DNA from: Diacronema lutheri
Taxonomy: Eukaryota > Haptophyta > Pavlovophyceae > Pavlovales > Pavlovaceae
DNA: 64,000 nucleotides
Assembly (NCBI GenBank): GCA_019448385.1
Contig: JAGTXO010000079.1
Coordinates: 36,220 to 100,219, forward strand
Reading direction: 5' to 3'
Notes under the pieces: model-generated
Seen by the model: the letters and a program-made list of their open reading frames with translations, nothing else
What the model was told of the DNA's origin: nothing
Databases searched by the model: none
Shown here: one piece after another, positions 32,366 through 45,200 of the stretch
How the letters are laid out: every line of letters begins with the position of its first letter
Numbering within the stretch: the stretch's first letter is position 1
Program-made: the position numbers and the translations under genes

Positions 32366-32473
32366 ATATACTAACGACGCTTACAGGCGGGTCAGCAGGA
32401 GGGGCGCGCACGGGGCCGAGGCTGGACAAACGGAGCGAGCGAAAGGGCGCACGCAACATCAGGCCGAAATCAG
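32366..32473 (-). mobile_element. 108-bp dispersed repeat, truncated element copy B
   Basis: Base-for-base identical, as I read it, to 57743..57850. It begins ATATACTAACGACGCTTACA and contains GGCTGGACAAACGGAGCGAG. It lies just beyond the stop codon of the CoA synthase gene, probably in its 3' UTR. On the minus strand it ends with the CCTGTAAGCGTCGTTAGTAT motif that ends the longer retroelement-like copies near 54 and 57.8 kb. Confidence 0.8.
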
Positions 32474-32479
32474 ATGTGT

Positions 32480-35400
32480 TCAAGTTGTTTGACCCGCCGT
32501 ACACGCGTGCGCGCACAGCCTCGCGAGCTCGGCGCGCAGGTTGGCGCGCGCGGGCGCGTCGAGCGCTGCGTGCAGCCGTGCCGTCACAAAGAGGCGCGGC
32601 TCGGCGAGCAGCGCCTCGGCAAGCGCGCGCGCCGCGCGCGCCGCGCCGACGCTCGCGCCGAGCTGCGCGCGCGCGTCCGCGCCCGAGCGCGACACGCTCC
32701 GCTCGTACTCGGCGCCGTCGGCGAGCGCGAAGAAGGACGCAGGCGACGCGCCCAGCGGCGCGCGCTCGACGTCGAGCAGCAGCGCCGCCACGCGCCGCTG
32801 CGCTGCGTCCGCACCGCCGCCGTCGCGCGCGCGCGTGTCGCGCCGGCGGCGCGCGTGCAGCGCACGCAGCGCGCGCTCGGCGGCGGCGGCGGCGGCGGCG
32901 GCAGTGGCACGGGCGCCCGTCGCGGCGGCAGCGTCGGACGCGACGTCCGCGGCGAAGCGGCGGAGCAGCGCGATCGCCGCGCTGCCCTCGACGTGGGCCC
33001 CTTCGCTCGGCGCACGCGGCGGCGCTCGGGTGGGCGCTTTGGCGTCGCCACCGGCGGACGGTAGGCACCACGCACCGTCGACCTCGGCGCGCGTCGACGC
33101 GGCAGAGTCGAAGAAGAGCGAGAGAGCGAGCGCGTCGCACACCAGCGCGTCGTCTGTGCCGCGCGCGCTGCGCACGCCGCCGCTGCCGCCACCGTCGCCA
33201 CCGCCGTCGTCGTCGCCGTCGCCCACCTGCGCGAGCGCGTTGCCCAGCGCGAGCAGCGCGCGGAGGCGGCCGAGCGTGCGCTCGGCGCGCGCGCCGCTCG
33301 CGCAGTCCGGCGCGCAGCGCGCCGCGTGCGCGTCGTACACGACGCGCCACCATGCGCGCGCGCGCTCGTCGCGCACACCGAGCGACGCGCAGAGTTCGCG
33401 CCAGCGCGCTCGCGCCGTGTCGCGCGCGCGCGCGCCGTCGGCGGCGTCGGCGGCGGCGTCGGCGTCGGCGTCGGCGGCGTCGGCGTCGGCGGCGTCGGCG
33501 CGCGGCGCACCGACGCGCGCACGCGCGCGCGCGCCTTCGAGCGCTTCGAGGACCTGCGCGCCGAGCACGTCCGCGTCCCACTCGGAGGACAGCGCCACGT
33601 GCGACCGCGCGCCGCGCGCGCCGTTCGACAACTGCGCGTCGACACGGCCGGCCGCGTCGGCTTCGGTGCGGCCGTCGCGCGCGCGCACGCGCGCGATGGC
33701 GAGGTCTCGCGACGCGCTCACGGTCCACACCTCGTCCACCCACGCGTCCCACCCCGCCTCGAGCAACACCGCAGCCTCAACGATGGCGATCTGTGGCGGC
33801 GGCGGCGCGGCTCCGCCGCTGCCGCCGTCGCCGCCGGCGGCCCATCCGCCCGCGTCGGCCACGCCGCCCGCACCGTCGTTGCGATCGCGCGCGAGCGCGG
33901 CGATGCGCTCGCGCGCCATCGCGCAGACCTGCGGCCAGACGATCCGCTCGAGCCGCTGGCGTGCCGTTGGGTCGGCGAAGACGAGCGCGCCGAGCGCCGC
34001 CCGGTCGATAGGACGCGCCGCGTCGCCGCCACCGCCGTCCGCGCCGCCGTCCGCGCCGCCGTCCGCGCCGCCGTCCGCGCCGCCGTCCGCGCCGCCGTCC
34101 GCGCCGCACAGCACGCCGCGGCCAAACTGGGCGACAATCTGTGCGTGCGCCGCCGTGCCCGGCGCGTAGGCCGCATGGCCCAGCCGATCGCAATCGATGT
34201 AACTGCCAGATGCCGCGCGCGAGGCCCCGACCGCAGCGGCGCGGGCGGTGAGGGCGCGTGCGCGGTGCATGGCGCGCGCGCGCGCATGGACGTGTTGGAC
34301 GTGATGCGGCGCGCGCGCGCGCGGCGCAGCACCTGCAGCCGCGCTGCCGCGCGAGCAGCGCCGCGGCCGTCGACTTGCCCGCAGCGATCCCTCCAGTCAG
34401 ACCGACCACGTAGACTCGCCCACAGTCAGAACGCCGCGCCCACTCGCCAAATGCCGACCGTGCGTCGGGCTCGGCGCCGGACGCACCGTCGGACCCGCCG
34501 TCGGACCCGCCGTCGGAACGCAGCGGGGAGTGCGCGGTTTCGTCAGGCGCGCGGGCCAAGCCGGGCACCACGTCCGACCAGCATGGCGCAGGCGGCGGCA
34601 GGGCGGCCGGCCAGAGCGGCGGAACGGGCAGGAGGTGGCCGAGCTGCGCGCGCCTGCCCTGCGTTGATGAGAGCTTCGACGCCGACGCCAACGACACCGC
34701 CTCTGCCGGCTCGCGCGCGGCCGCGGGCGACGGCGCGTCGACGAGCGCGGCCTGGAGGTGCGCGAGCTCGCGCAGCCCCGCCGCGCGGCGCAGCTCGGCA
34801 ATGGCGCGCGCGCCCGCGCTCGTCTCGCCGGTGTGCACGATGGCGTCGAGGTCGGCGCGGTGTGCGGCCGGGCCGGCGGCGTCGGTGAGCGCGACGAGCT
34901 CGAGGCGGAGCGACGGCGCGACGGACGCGAGGAAGCGGCGCACGGCGCACGCGCGTGCGCCGATCGGCTCGACGAGCTCGAGGAGCGCCTGCGCCAGAGG
35001 GTCGGGCAGTACGGGGCAGTACGGGGCAGCAGTACGGGGCAGTACGGGGCGCGCGGCGGACGTGTGGGCGGGTGGAGCAGCGTCCGCAGCTGCCATCGTG
35101 CGGTCGCGCCCGCCACTGCCCCGGCGCGCGCGCTCGCCTTGTTGCGCAGCAGCGCGTCAGAGGCGACGCCAACGGTTAGCTGAGAGGCGCTCGCGAGCGC
35201 GGCCGTGGAGAGGAGCAGCTTATGGCCCGCGTGCAGCCGGTCAAAGGTGCCTCCGACGCACACACGGCCGTACGCGCGCAGCGGCAAGGCCGCCCCGGAC
35301 CCGGACCCGGACCCGGACCCGGACCCGGACCCGGACCCGCCAGTCGCATCGCCGGCGCCAGCCGCGACCGCGCCGTGCTCGCGCGCACTCGAGTCGTCCG

Positions 35401-36100
35401 TGTCGTCCGCGTCCTCGCCAGCGCCAGCCGCGGCCGCGACGAGCGGCGGGAGCGCGGCCACGCGGATCTGGCAGAGCCCCGCCGCGCAGCGCGCCTCGTT
35501 GATCTGCGCGAGCCTCTCTCTCGCGCGCGCGCCCGTCTGCAAGCCGGGCGCTTCGGACCGCGCGCGAGGCCGCGCGGTGCGCGCCGCTCGCGCTGCGCCG
35601 TCGTGGGCGGGCGCGGCGGCGCAATCGAGCGCGTCGCAGGAAAGCAGCACCTGCAGGTCAGGCGCGCCGAGCAGTGTGTCCTCCAGCGCCGCCCGCTCCG
35701 CGCCCGCCGCGCCCGCACACGCGCCCGCGCGCGCGGCGTCGCGAACGCGCGACGCATCGAGGCCGGCGGCGACGGCGCGAGCGCGCTCGGCGGCGCGCGG
35801 CGCGGGCGGGAGTAGGACGCGCACGTCTGGCCCGCACGCCCGATCTGCCGCCGCGTACACCGCCGCGAGCCGCTCGTGGCACCCGTGCCAGCCGAGCGCA
35901 TCCCAATCGCCCGCCAGGCGGACGTAGAGGCGGCGGTCGACGGCGGCAGTGGCGCGCGCAAGGGCGAGCGCCTCGAAGGGCGAGCGTGGTACGAGCGGCA
36001 GCTCGATAAGCCCAACCGACGCGATCGGTGCGCCGCCGTATGCGCCGCGCACGCCGCGGACGAGCGCGGGCAGCGCGATCCCGAGCGCGCGCAGCGCCAT
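32480..36100 (-). CDS. COASY: CoA synthase (PPAT-DPCK) fused to a degenerate HD-like domain
   Basis: Catalyses the last two steps of coenzyme A synthesis. Exons 35138..36100, 34333..34988, 32480..34202, in phase; 1113 residues. PPAT domain: VCVGGTFDRLHAGHKLLLST (from about 283) with the nucleotidyl-transferase HxGH motif, then QALLELVEPIGARACAVRRF and VALTDAAGPA across a GC-AG intron. DPCK domain: P-loop YVVGLTGGIAAGKSTAAALL (about 514), SYIDCDRLGHAAY, IAIVEAAVLLEAGWDAWVDE. The final about 310 residues (WRELCASLGVRD to RANLRAELARLC) follow the helical plan of small predicted HD-superfamily phosphohydrolases (LALSLFFDSAAS, HVEGSAAIALLRRF, LLLDVERAPLGASPASFFAL). The RHYH and FHD metal ligands are replaced, so that part is probably non-catalytic. 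Divergent with GCN2, starts 74 bp apart. Confidence 0.88.
34988..35138. repeat. GCAGTACGGG repeats in CoA synthase GC-AG intron
   Basis: Four or five decanucleotide units (about 35006..35050) inside intron 34989..35137, whose donor reads AAG|GCGAGC on the minus strand. Confidence 0.7.
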
Positions 36101-36174
36101 CGTGGCGTTTGCGCCTTCCGACGGACGCGCCTCCTGAAACGCGCGCGCGGCGCGGCGGCCGTGGCGCGCGCTCG
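36101..36174. promoter_or_regulatory. 74-bp bidirectional promoter, CoA synthase / GCN2
   Basis: The two start codons face away from each other across only 74 bp (36098..36100 and 36175..36177). No TATA-like or repeat element is visible; the sequence is GC-rich except GTGGCGTTTGCGCCTTCC. Confidence 0.45.
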
Positions 36175-39100
36175 ATGCCGCGGAAGGGGCCGAAGGCGGC
36201 GGCCAAACCGATGGGCGGCGCCGACGGCGCCCTTGACTGCGAGGCCGAGCAGCGCGACGAGGTTGTCGCGCTCGAGTCGATCTTTGGCGACGACTACGCG
36301 CCGTGTGCGGCGCGCGAGCACGAGCTGCACCGCTTCGCGCTCACGATCAAGCCGTGCCCGGGCGAGGCGGAGGGCGAGAACCACGCGGTGGTCAAGATGC
36401 TCGTCGGCCTCCCACGCACCTACCCGATCGAGCCGCCAAAGGTCTCGTTCGAGCCCGTGCGCGGGCTGAGCGACGCGCACTTCTCCGAGCTGTGCGCTCT
36501 CACCGCCACGCGCGTCGCGCAGCACTGGGGGTGCGCGCGTGACGCTGCAGCGCGCGCGGCACGCGCTGCGTCGGGCTGCGCGCGCGTGCGTGCCGCACGC
36601 CCCCGCGCGCCTCACCGCCGCCGCGAGCGTGCTCCGCCCGCGCGTGCCGCGCCTGCTGCAGCGACGTGGTCATCTTCGAGTTGTCAGAACTCGTGCGCGC
36701 CTACCTTCACCAACGTAACGACAAGGCGAAGGCGCTCGACACGGACTTGCACGCGGACATGCTTCAGCGCCACCGGCTCGCGGCCGCGGGCGCGGACGCT
36801 GCGGATGCGGGCGCGCGCGGCGCGCAGGCCCGCGCGGCCGGCGGCGGTCGCGGCCGCGACGGGCTTGGCGGCGGCGGCGGCGGCGGCGGCATGGGCGGCG
36901 ACGTGCGTGGCGGCGGCGCGGACGTGGCTGGCGCGCGTGCCGCGGGAGGCAACGACGGCACACCGCACGGCACACCGCCCGTGAACCCGACGCGCGTCGC
37001 CCTGCCTGACCCGACGCGGCTTGCGGCCGAGCTCCAGCGGATCGAGCGGGAGCAGCGGGCCGGCCGCGCGGCGCAGGAGCAGCGCGAGCGCCGACTGAGC
37101 CGCGCGGCTGCGCGCGACAGCCGCCGGGCCGCCGTCGGTGGCAAGGGTGCCGCGCGCTCGGCGCTCGCGCGCAGCGTGGCGCGTGCAGGCGGCCATGGCC
37201 GCCATGATGAAGCCCACGGCCGTTACAACGAATGCAGTGAGGGCTGGTCGAGCGATGGCGGCTCGCGCGCCGACGGCGCGGAGCTGCGCGCGCGCGCGCG
37301 GGTTGGCAGAGGCGCGGCGGGCGCGACGGAGAGGGCTGCGGGCGGCGCGCCGCCCGCCGCCGCCGCGGCGCGAGCCGCGCCGCCGACCGACGCAGCGACC
37401 GCCCCAACCGCCGCCGGCGCGACGGCGGGCGCGACAGGCGCGGGCTCGGGCGCTCCCGCCGGTGGGCTCTTGGGCAGCCTGCTCGGCGCGCTCAGCCGCT
37501 CGGTCTCCTCGCTCTCCATCTCCGCCGCGCGCGTGCGCGCGCAGTCGGCCGAGCACCTCGCGGCCGGCGCGGCGGGCGCGGCGGGCGCGGCCGGCGCGGC
37601 GGGCGCGGCGGGCGCGGCCGGCGCGGCGGGCGCGGCCGGCGCGGCCGGCGCGGCGGGCGCGGCGGGCGCAGCTGTCGGCATGGCGCTGGCGAGGCGTAGG
37701 TCAGCGGCGCGGCGGCGCGGCGCGAACCGGCGCTCGCGCGCCAGCGCGCGCGCCGGCGATTCTTCGGACGACGGCGACGACGGCGGCGGTGGCGGCGGGG
37801 GCGGCGGCGGCGCTCAGGGCCCCGCACGTGCGTCCGGCCGAATGGGGTCCGGCGCGCGCCGCACGGCCGCGGCGCTGGGCGCGTTGGCCATCGGCCCAAG
37901 CTCGGACGAGCGCGGTGCGCGGAACGACGCGAGCGCGGCCTTCTTGCCGCCCTTCGTGCCGCCCAGCCGCGGCGCGAACCGCTTTGCGCGCCTTGAGCAA
38001 CCTTTGGCGCAGCGCGCGCGCGCGCGCGAGCGCTCGGGCGCGAACAGAGTGGGCATCGCGTCGCGCTACTTGGACGACTTTGAGGTGCGCGAGCAGCTGG
38101 GCGCAGGCGGCTTTGGCTGTGTGTACAAGGTGCGCGTTGCTCGGTTGTCCGCCCGCCCGCCGTCAGCGACTGCCGCGCGGGAGGACGCGCGCGCGTGTGT
38201 CGCGCCCGACCTCACGCGCCACCACCCGCGCGCGCCGCGCGTGTGTCCGTTACGGCTGCGCGTGCAGGTGCGTAACCGTCTGGACGGGCTGCTCTACGCG
38301 ATCAAGGTCATCCCACTGCGCGCCAAGGAGTCAAGCGCTGGCACGCGCAAGATTCTGCGCGAGGTGAGAGGGCAGAGGGCGGGAATCGCCTCTTCGAATC
38401 ATGCCGGGATGGGATGGGATGGGATGGGATGGGATGGGATGGGGTGGGATGGGAATTGGAAGCGCCTGCAAACCTCCATGCGACGCCATGAATGGCGCAC
38501 CCACGTTACGCACGCCGTTACGCAACAACACGCTCTCGCGCCTGCCCCGCCTCTTCGCAGGTGATGACGCTCTCGCGCCTGCACCACGAGAACATTGTGC
38601 GCTACTTCCAGGCGTGGCTCGAGGACGCGCAGATCGCGCCACGTGGCTCCGCCTCCGAGTCGAGCTCGGACGAGTCCGACACGTCCGACGGCTCGGACGA
38701 GTCCGACACGTCCGACGGCTCGGACGAGTCCGGCACGCCCGACAGCTCGGACAAGTCCGACACGAACGCGAACAAGTCGGCCAGGCGCGTTGAGCCGGGC
38801 GTGTCAGAGAGTGGCTCCGAGCGCTCGGAGGAGGACGAGACGGGCGACGACGAGTCCGAAGGCGAATCCGACGACGAGTCCGAAGGCGAGTCCGACGACG
38901 AGTCCGACGGTGACGGGTCCGGCATTCAGCGCGGGCCGGCCGAGCGCTCGCGCGTTGACGCTTCGCCAACGCGGCACGCGATCTCCGCGCCGCGCGTGCG
39001 CTCGCCGCTCGCTGCGTCCGCCGCGTCCGGATCCGAGTCCGGATCCGAGTCCGGATCCGAGTCCGGATCCGAGTTCGGATCCGAGTCCGGTGCGATCGCG

Positions 39101-39705
39101 GCGGCCAACGCGGCGGCGGCCGGCTCTGCGTTGGACGAGAGCGCCGCCACGGAGCGCTCGGAGATCGACGGATCGGACGGGCTCTCCGCGCTGCTGTGCG
39201 CGGCCGCCGCGCGCGCACCGCGCCTCATCTCGGCCGACCCCGCCGCCAGGCTCCGCCCCGCCGCCAGGCTCCGCCCCGCCGCCAGGCTCCGCCCCGCCGT
39301 CGCGGACGCGCGCGCGGCGCGGCGCGGCGGCGCGAGCGCGCGCAGCGGCGCGCGCGGGCGCAGTGGGCCACGGCAGCGGCGCGCGCTCTACATCCAGATG
39401 GAGTACTGCCACCAGACACTCGCCGACGTGATCGCGCGCGCACATGCGAGCGGCGGTCCGCTCGATGAGGAGGAAGCTTGGAGACTTTTCCGGCAAGTTC
39501 TTGTGGGCGTCAATTACGTCCATGCCAAAGGTGCTGCCGCGCACGGGCAGCGCCGTGGCGTGAGCCCCCGGACCCTTTGGCGAGCCCCCGGACCCCTCGG
39601 CGGGTGGCGTGGGCGGGAGCTCCGGCCGCTCTCCGTCTGCGTGTGCGCCGCCACCCGCTACGTGCCCACTGAATGGCCTCTCCTCTCCTCGCCCTCCCCC
39701 CCCCC

Positions 39706-39745
<40 letters not shown>

Positions 39746-41364
39746 TTCCCCCCGCCCGCGACAGGCATCGCGCATCGCGACCTCAAGCCGACAAACATCT
39801 TCATCGACGCTGCTGGCAACATCAAACTGGGCGACTTTGGCCTCGCGACCAACCTCGCCGCGGGCGGAGGCGGAGGCGGCGGCGGAGGCGGCGGCGGCGG
39901 CGGCGCGGGTGGTAGCGTCACCACCGCGATTGGCTCGCGAGAGCGGCGGCCGGGCTCCTTCTCGTCGAACGCCGGCATGAGCGGCGCCGCCGCCGCCGCA
40001 GCCGTGATCGGCGGAGGCGGCGGTGGCACGCTCGACGGTGGGGCTGGCGGATCGGACGGTGGCGACGCAACGCACACGTCGCTCGTCGGCACGGCGCTCT
40101 ACCTCGACCCGCACGCCTCGCGCCTTGAGCTCGACGCCTCGCGCACCGACGGCGGCGATGGCGGCGGCGGCGGTGGTGGTGCCGTCGCCCTCGGCGACGA
40201 TGGCGGACTCGGCGGCGCGGTCGTCGGTGGAGCGGGCGGCGTGCATGCGCGCGTGCTGCTCAAAGCGCTCGACATGTACGCTCTGGGCATCGTGCTCTTC
40301 GAACTGAACTGCTCCTTTGCAACGGCGATGGAGCGACACGTGACGCTGATGGGTTTGCGCCAGACAGGCGAGGTGCGTGCTGCGCCCGTGTGATTGGCCG
40401 TCGTGCCATGGCGCGCGCATTTGGAAAAGCGGCCGCGGCCGCCTGGCGTCTTTGCCGCTCTGTGGTGCACGGCCTCCGCCTGCTCGCCTGCCCCCTGTCC
40501 GCGTGTGCCCATCCTGTGGCCGAGCTGTGTCTCTGCCCCCTGCTCTTTGCCGCTGCAGCCCACCCTGGGCCCCGCTTCCTTTCAAAGTCAGCCACGAGCG
40601 TGCAGATTCAAACGAGCGCGCGCTTCTCTCGCCTCCAACCGCCCCGCTCGGCATTCGCGCCAAAACGTCCCACCTCGTGCGCCAGCGCGCCCGCCACCTG
40701 CACGCTCGCGCACCTCACCGCAGGTGCCCGCGTCATTCGCGCAGACTCGACCGCGCCAAGCGGCCCTGATTCGTCAACTGCTCAACTCCAATTCGCGCCT
40801 GCGCCCGAGCGCCGCAGCGGTGCTCTCGTCCGAGCTGCTCCCGCCGGTGCGCGAGGACGAGCGGACGCGCGAGGCCGTGCGTATGCTTCTTTCAAACCCG
40901 CACTCGCCATTCTTCGCGCAGCTTCTCGAAGGCCTCTTCCACCCGCAGCGGGCGCACCTGCCCCTCGACGCGCTGCCCGCGCAGCCGTGGGCGCGCGCGA
41001 GCGGCGCGGGCGTGAGCGGCGGTGGCGGCGTAGGTGCGGTCGTCGCGGCGGCTGCCGCCGGCGCTGCCGCCGGCGCGGCGTCGGGCGGCGGCGGGCGGTA
41101 TGGCGGCGGCGGCGGCGGCGCGCACGTCGGCGCCGCTTTGCGCGAGGCGCACGCGACGCGCCGGCTCGTCGCGCGGCTTGAGCGCATCTTTGACCTGCAC
41201 GGCGCGCTGTGCCACGAGCCGCCGCTCCTCGTGCTGCGCCCCGAAGCGGACCACGGCCTCGCGCCTGGCGTGGGAGACGGCGCACGCGTCGATTCGACGG
41301 GCGGTGGCGGCGATGCCGCCGTCGGCGGCGGCGCCGCGCTCGCCGCCGACGGCGGCGGCGCGCT

Positions 41365-41396
<32 letters not shown>

Positions 41397-42210
41397 GCGG
41401 CGGCGGCGGCGGCGCGCGCGGTGGCGACGGCGAAGCGGCGGTGCTGATGGAGCCCGGCGGCTCGTTGCTGCAGCTCCTCGCCGACTCGCGGCACGACCTG
41501 CCAAGAGTGCTCTCAGAATGGCCGCAGGGCGTTTCGCTAAGACGTTACTCCGTCACGCGCACGCACCGCCGCCGGCGCAAATTCGCGCCGACTGCCGCGC
41601 ACGGGCTGGGCGCGGGCATCGGTAGCAATGGCGGCGGCGTGAGCGGCGTCGGGCTTGGCGGCGGCAGTGTCGGCGCGCTGGGCGGCGGCGTCTTCGGCAG
41701 CGTCGGTGCGGGCGTCGATGGCGCGGCGGCGTCAGCCATCCTGCCTGAGACCTCGTTACTCGCCGATTTGGACATCATCTCGGCGCTGCCTCCGCCCGCG
41801 GACGGCGCGGCCTTTGCGCCTGCGACCGCTGAGTGCATTCGCGTGCGCGCGCCGCTCGCGCTTGTGGCGACACGGCCGCGTGGCGTGCGGGGGTGGCGCG
41901 CGCGGCCGCGCGTCGTGCCCTACCCGCGCTGCCCTGCCCTCTCCCCGCGGCCAATTGTCGTGCCCTACCCGCGCTGCCCTGCCCTCTCCCCGAGGCCGAT
42001 TGTCGGGCGTGCGAGTGTCCACGGCAGGGCGATGTCCGCCGTCTGCGCCCGCCCCGCGTGACCCCATCCCACCGCGCCTCGCGGCCCACCGCACGATGCC
42101 GCGCCACGCCTCACGCCGCGCGCGCCGCGCGCAGGTCGCGTGGTCATGCCTCAACGCCGCCCTGCCCGACGGCGAAACGCACCGCTCGCCGTCGGCAGCT
42201 GTCGGCCATA

Positions 42211-42264
<54 letters not shown>

Positions 42265-45200
42265 GTGGCCAAGCGCATCTTCACCACCGCCACGACGGTC
42301 GCGGCAGTGGCGCGGCGCGTTTCGTCATTCTGCTCAACCACGGCGCGCTGCGCGACGCGGTCCTCGACGCGTGCGGCATGCCCTTTGACGAGGCGCGCCG
42401 CGCAGCGGTCTCGCGCGCGCTGCTCGGCGGCGCGCGCGGCGTGGCGGCCGGCTCTGCCGCCGCCGCGTCCGCTGTCTCCGACGCCGAGCTGCTTCGCCTC
42501 GCCGGTTCCGACCGCGCAGTTGCCAACCGCCTCGTCGAGTTTGCAGCGGCGGCGTGGTCGACTGTGCGTCTGCCCGACCTTTGGCTTTGGGCGCTCGCCG
42601 GCTCGGCACGCGCGCGCGCGTCGCACGCCGCGCACGCGGCGCGTGCAGAGCTCGACGCGGTGCTGCGTTCGCTCACGCTGATGGGCATCGACCCCGTCTC
42701 GTGCGTGCAGGTGAGGCGCTGGCGTGGCCTGCGCCGTTGCCGCGGCCGTGCGTACCCCTTCGCGCGAGCATCTGCGGCCGTAGCTCCGTCGTGCGCCTAC
42801 CCGCCGGGCACATCGCGCACCGCGCATGCTTTCGTTTAGCCGTTCCCCGCCGCCACCACCGTCTTACACTGCACTCTGCAATGCGGGGGGGGGGGGGGGG
42901 GGGGGGGGATGAGCACACTGTACTTGCACACTGCATGCACACTGCATGCACACTGCATGCACACTGCATGCACACTGCATGCACACTGCATGCACACTGC
43001 ATGCACACTGCATGCACACTGCACTGCGCACCGGCACACTGCGCACGGGCACACGTTGCGCGCGCTGCACGCAACGCATCGCACATGCATGCACGCACAC
43101 TGCGCGATGCTCACTGTGGACACTGCACACACGCCGCATGCATGCACGCACTCTGCGCGATGCTCACTGTGGACACTGCACACACGCCGCATGCATGCAC
43201 GCACTCTGCGCGATGCTCACTGTGGACACTGCACACACGCCGCATGCATGCACGCACTCTGCGCGATGCTCACTGTGGGGACTGCACACACACCGCATGC
43301 ATGCACGCACTCTGCGCGATGCTCACTGTGGGCATGGCACACACGCCGCATGCATGCACGCACTCTGCGCGATGCTCACTGTGGGCACTGCACACACACC
43401 GCATGCATGCACGCACTCTGCGCGATGCTCACTGTGGGCACTGCACACACGCCGCATGCATGCACGCACTCTGCGCGATGCTCATTGTGGGCACTGCACA
43501 CACGCCGCATGCATGCACGCACTCTGCGCGATGCTCACTGTGGGCACTGCACACACGCCGCATGCATGCACGCACTCTGCGCGATGCTCACTGTGGGCAC
43601 TGCACACACGCCGCATGCATGCACGCACTCTGCGCGATGCTCACTGTGGACACTGCACACACGCCGCATGCGTGCACGCACTCTGCGCGATGCTCACTGT
43701 GGGCACTGCACACACGCCGCATGCATGCACGCACTCTGCGCGATGCTCAATGTGGGCACTGCACACACGCCGCATGCATGCACGCACTCTGCGCGATGCT
43801 CACTGTGGGCACTGCACACACGCCGCATGCATGCACGCACGCTGCGCGATGCTCACTGTGGGCACTGCACACACGCCGCATGCATGCACGCACTCTGCGC
43901 GATGCTCACTGTGGGCACTGCACACACGCCGCATGCATGCACGCACTCTGCGCGATGCTCACTGTGGGCACGGCACACACGCCGCATGCATGCACGCACT
44001 CTGCGCGATGCTCACTGTGGACACTGCGCACACGCCGCATGCACGCACGCACTCTGCGCGATGCTCACTGTGGGCATGGCACACACGCCGCATGCATGCA
44101 CGCACTCTGCGCGATGCTCACTGTGGGCACTGCACACACACCGCATGCATGCACGCACTCTGCGCGATGCTCACTGTGGGCACTGCACACACGCCGCATG
44201 CATGCACGCACTCTGCGCGATGCTCATTGTGGGCACTGCACACACGCCGCATGCATGCACGCACTCTGCGCGATGCTCACTGTGGGCACGGCACACACGC
44301 CGCATGCATGCACGCACTCTGCGCGATGCTCACTGTGGGCACTGCACACACGCCGCATGCATGCACGCACTCTGCGCGATGCTCACTGTGGACACTGCAC
44401 ACACGCCGCATGCATGCACGCACTCTGCGCGATGCTCACTGTGGGCACTGCACACACGCCGCATGCATGCACGCACTCTGCGCGATGCTCAATGTGGGCA
44501 CTGCACACACGCCGCATGCATGCACGCACTCTGCGCGATGCTCACTGTGGGCACTGCACACACGCCGCATGCATCCACGCACGCTGCGCGATGCTCACTG
44601 TGGGCACTGCACACACGCCGCATGCATGCACGCACTCTGCGCGATGCTCACTGTGGGCACTGCACACACGCCGCATGCATGCACGCACTCTGCGCGATGC
44701 TCACTGTGGGCACGGCACACACGCCGCATGCATGCACGCACTCTGCGCGATGCTCACTGTGGGCACTGCACACACGCCGCATGCATGCACGCACTCTGCG
44801 CGATGCTCACTGTGGGCACGGCACACACGCCGCATGCATGCACGCACTCTGCGCGATGCTCACTGTGGACACTGCGCACACGCCGCATGCATCCACGCAC
44901 ACTGCGCAGGTGGCTCCCCTCTTGCCGTGCTCGGCGCGCGCGTCGTTTGGGTCAGGTGAGCTGCGCTTTGACCTGCGGCTGCGCGGCTCGTCGCGCTCGC
45001 TCGCGCGCGGCGGGCGCGTCGACGGCGCGCTGCTCGGCGGCCGCATGGCGACCGGAGTCTGCGTCGCGGTGCGCCCGCTGCTTGCAGCCGTCGGGCGCGC
45101 GGCCGCACGCGCACGCAGCGGCGGCAGCGGCGGCGGCTCGAGCGGCGCGCACGGCGGTGGCGATGGCGGTCTGCTCCCGTCCGGCCTGCCCAGCGCGCAG

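Larger units (their letters stand above)
42711..44909 (+). other. GCN2 intron 7, 2199 bp, satellite-filled
   Basis: Donor GTGAGG after GTGCAG at 42710, acceptor CGCAG at 44905..44909; both borders are phase 0 and join the HisRS-like to the anticodon-binding-like region. Length is exactly 733 triplets. Retention would still stop at a TAG at 42837..42839. The content is a G tract (42884..42908), an 11-bp array and a 53-bp array. Confidence 0.8.

Noticed and set aside
43084-44909. CRISPR-like regular repeats
   Set aside because: There are no variable spacers; units are contiguous, 53 bp and nearly identical, and the genome is eukaryotic.
42554-44959. Three overlapping 800-1000-codon His/Cys/Ala repeat proteins
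   Set aside because: They are translations of the 53-bp satellite in all three frames. The GCN2 exons on both sides join in phase when the region is removed as an intron.
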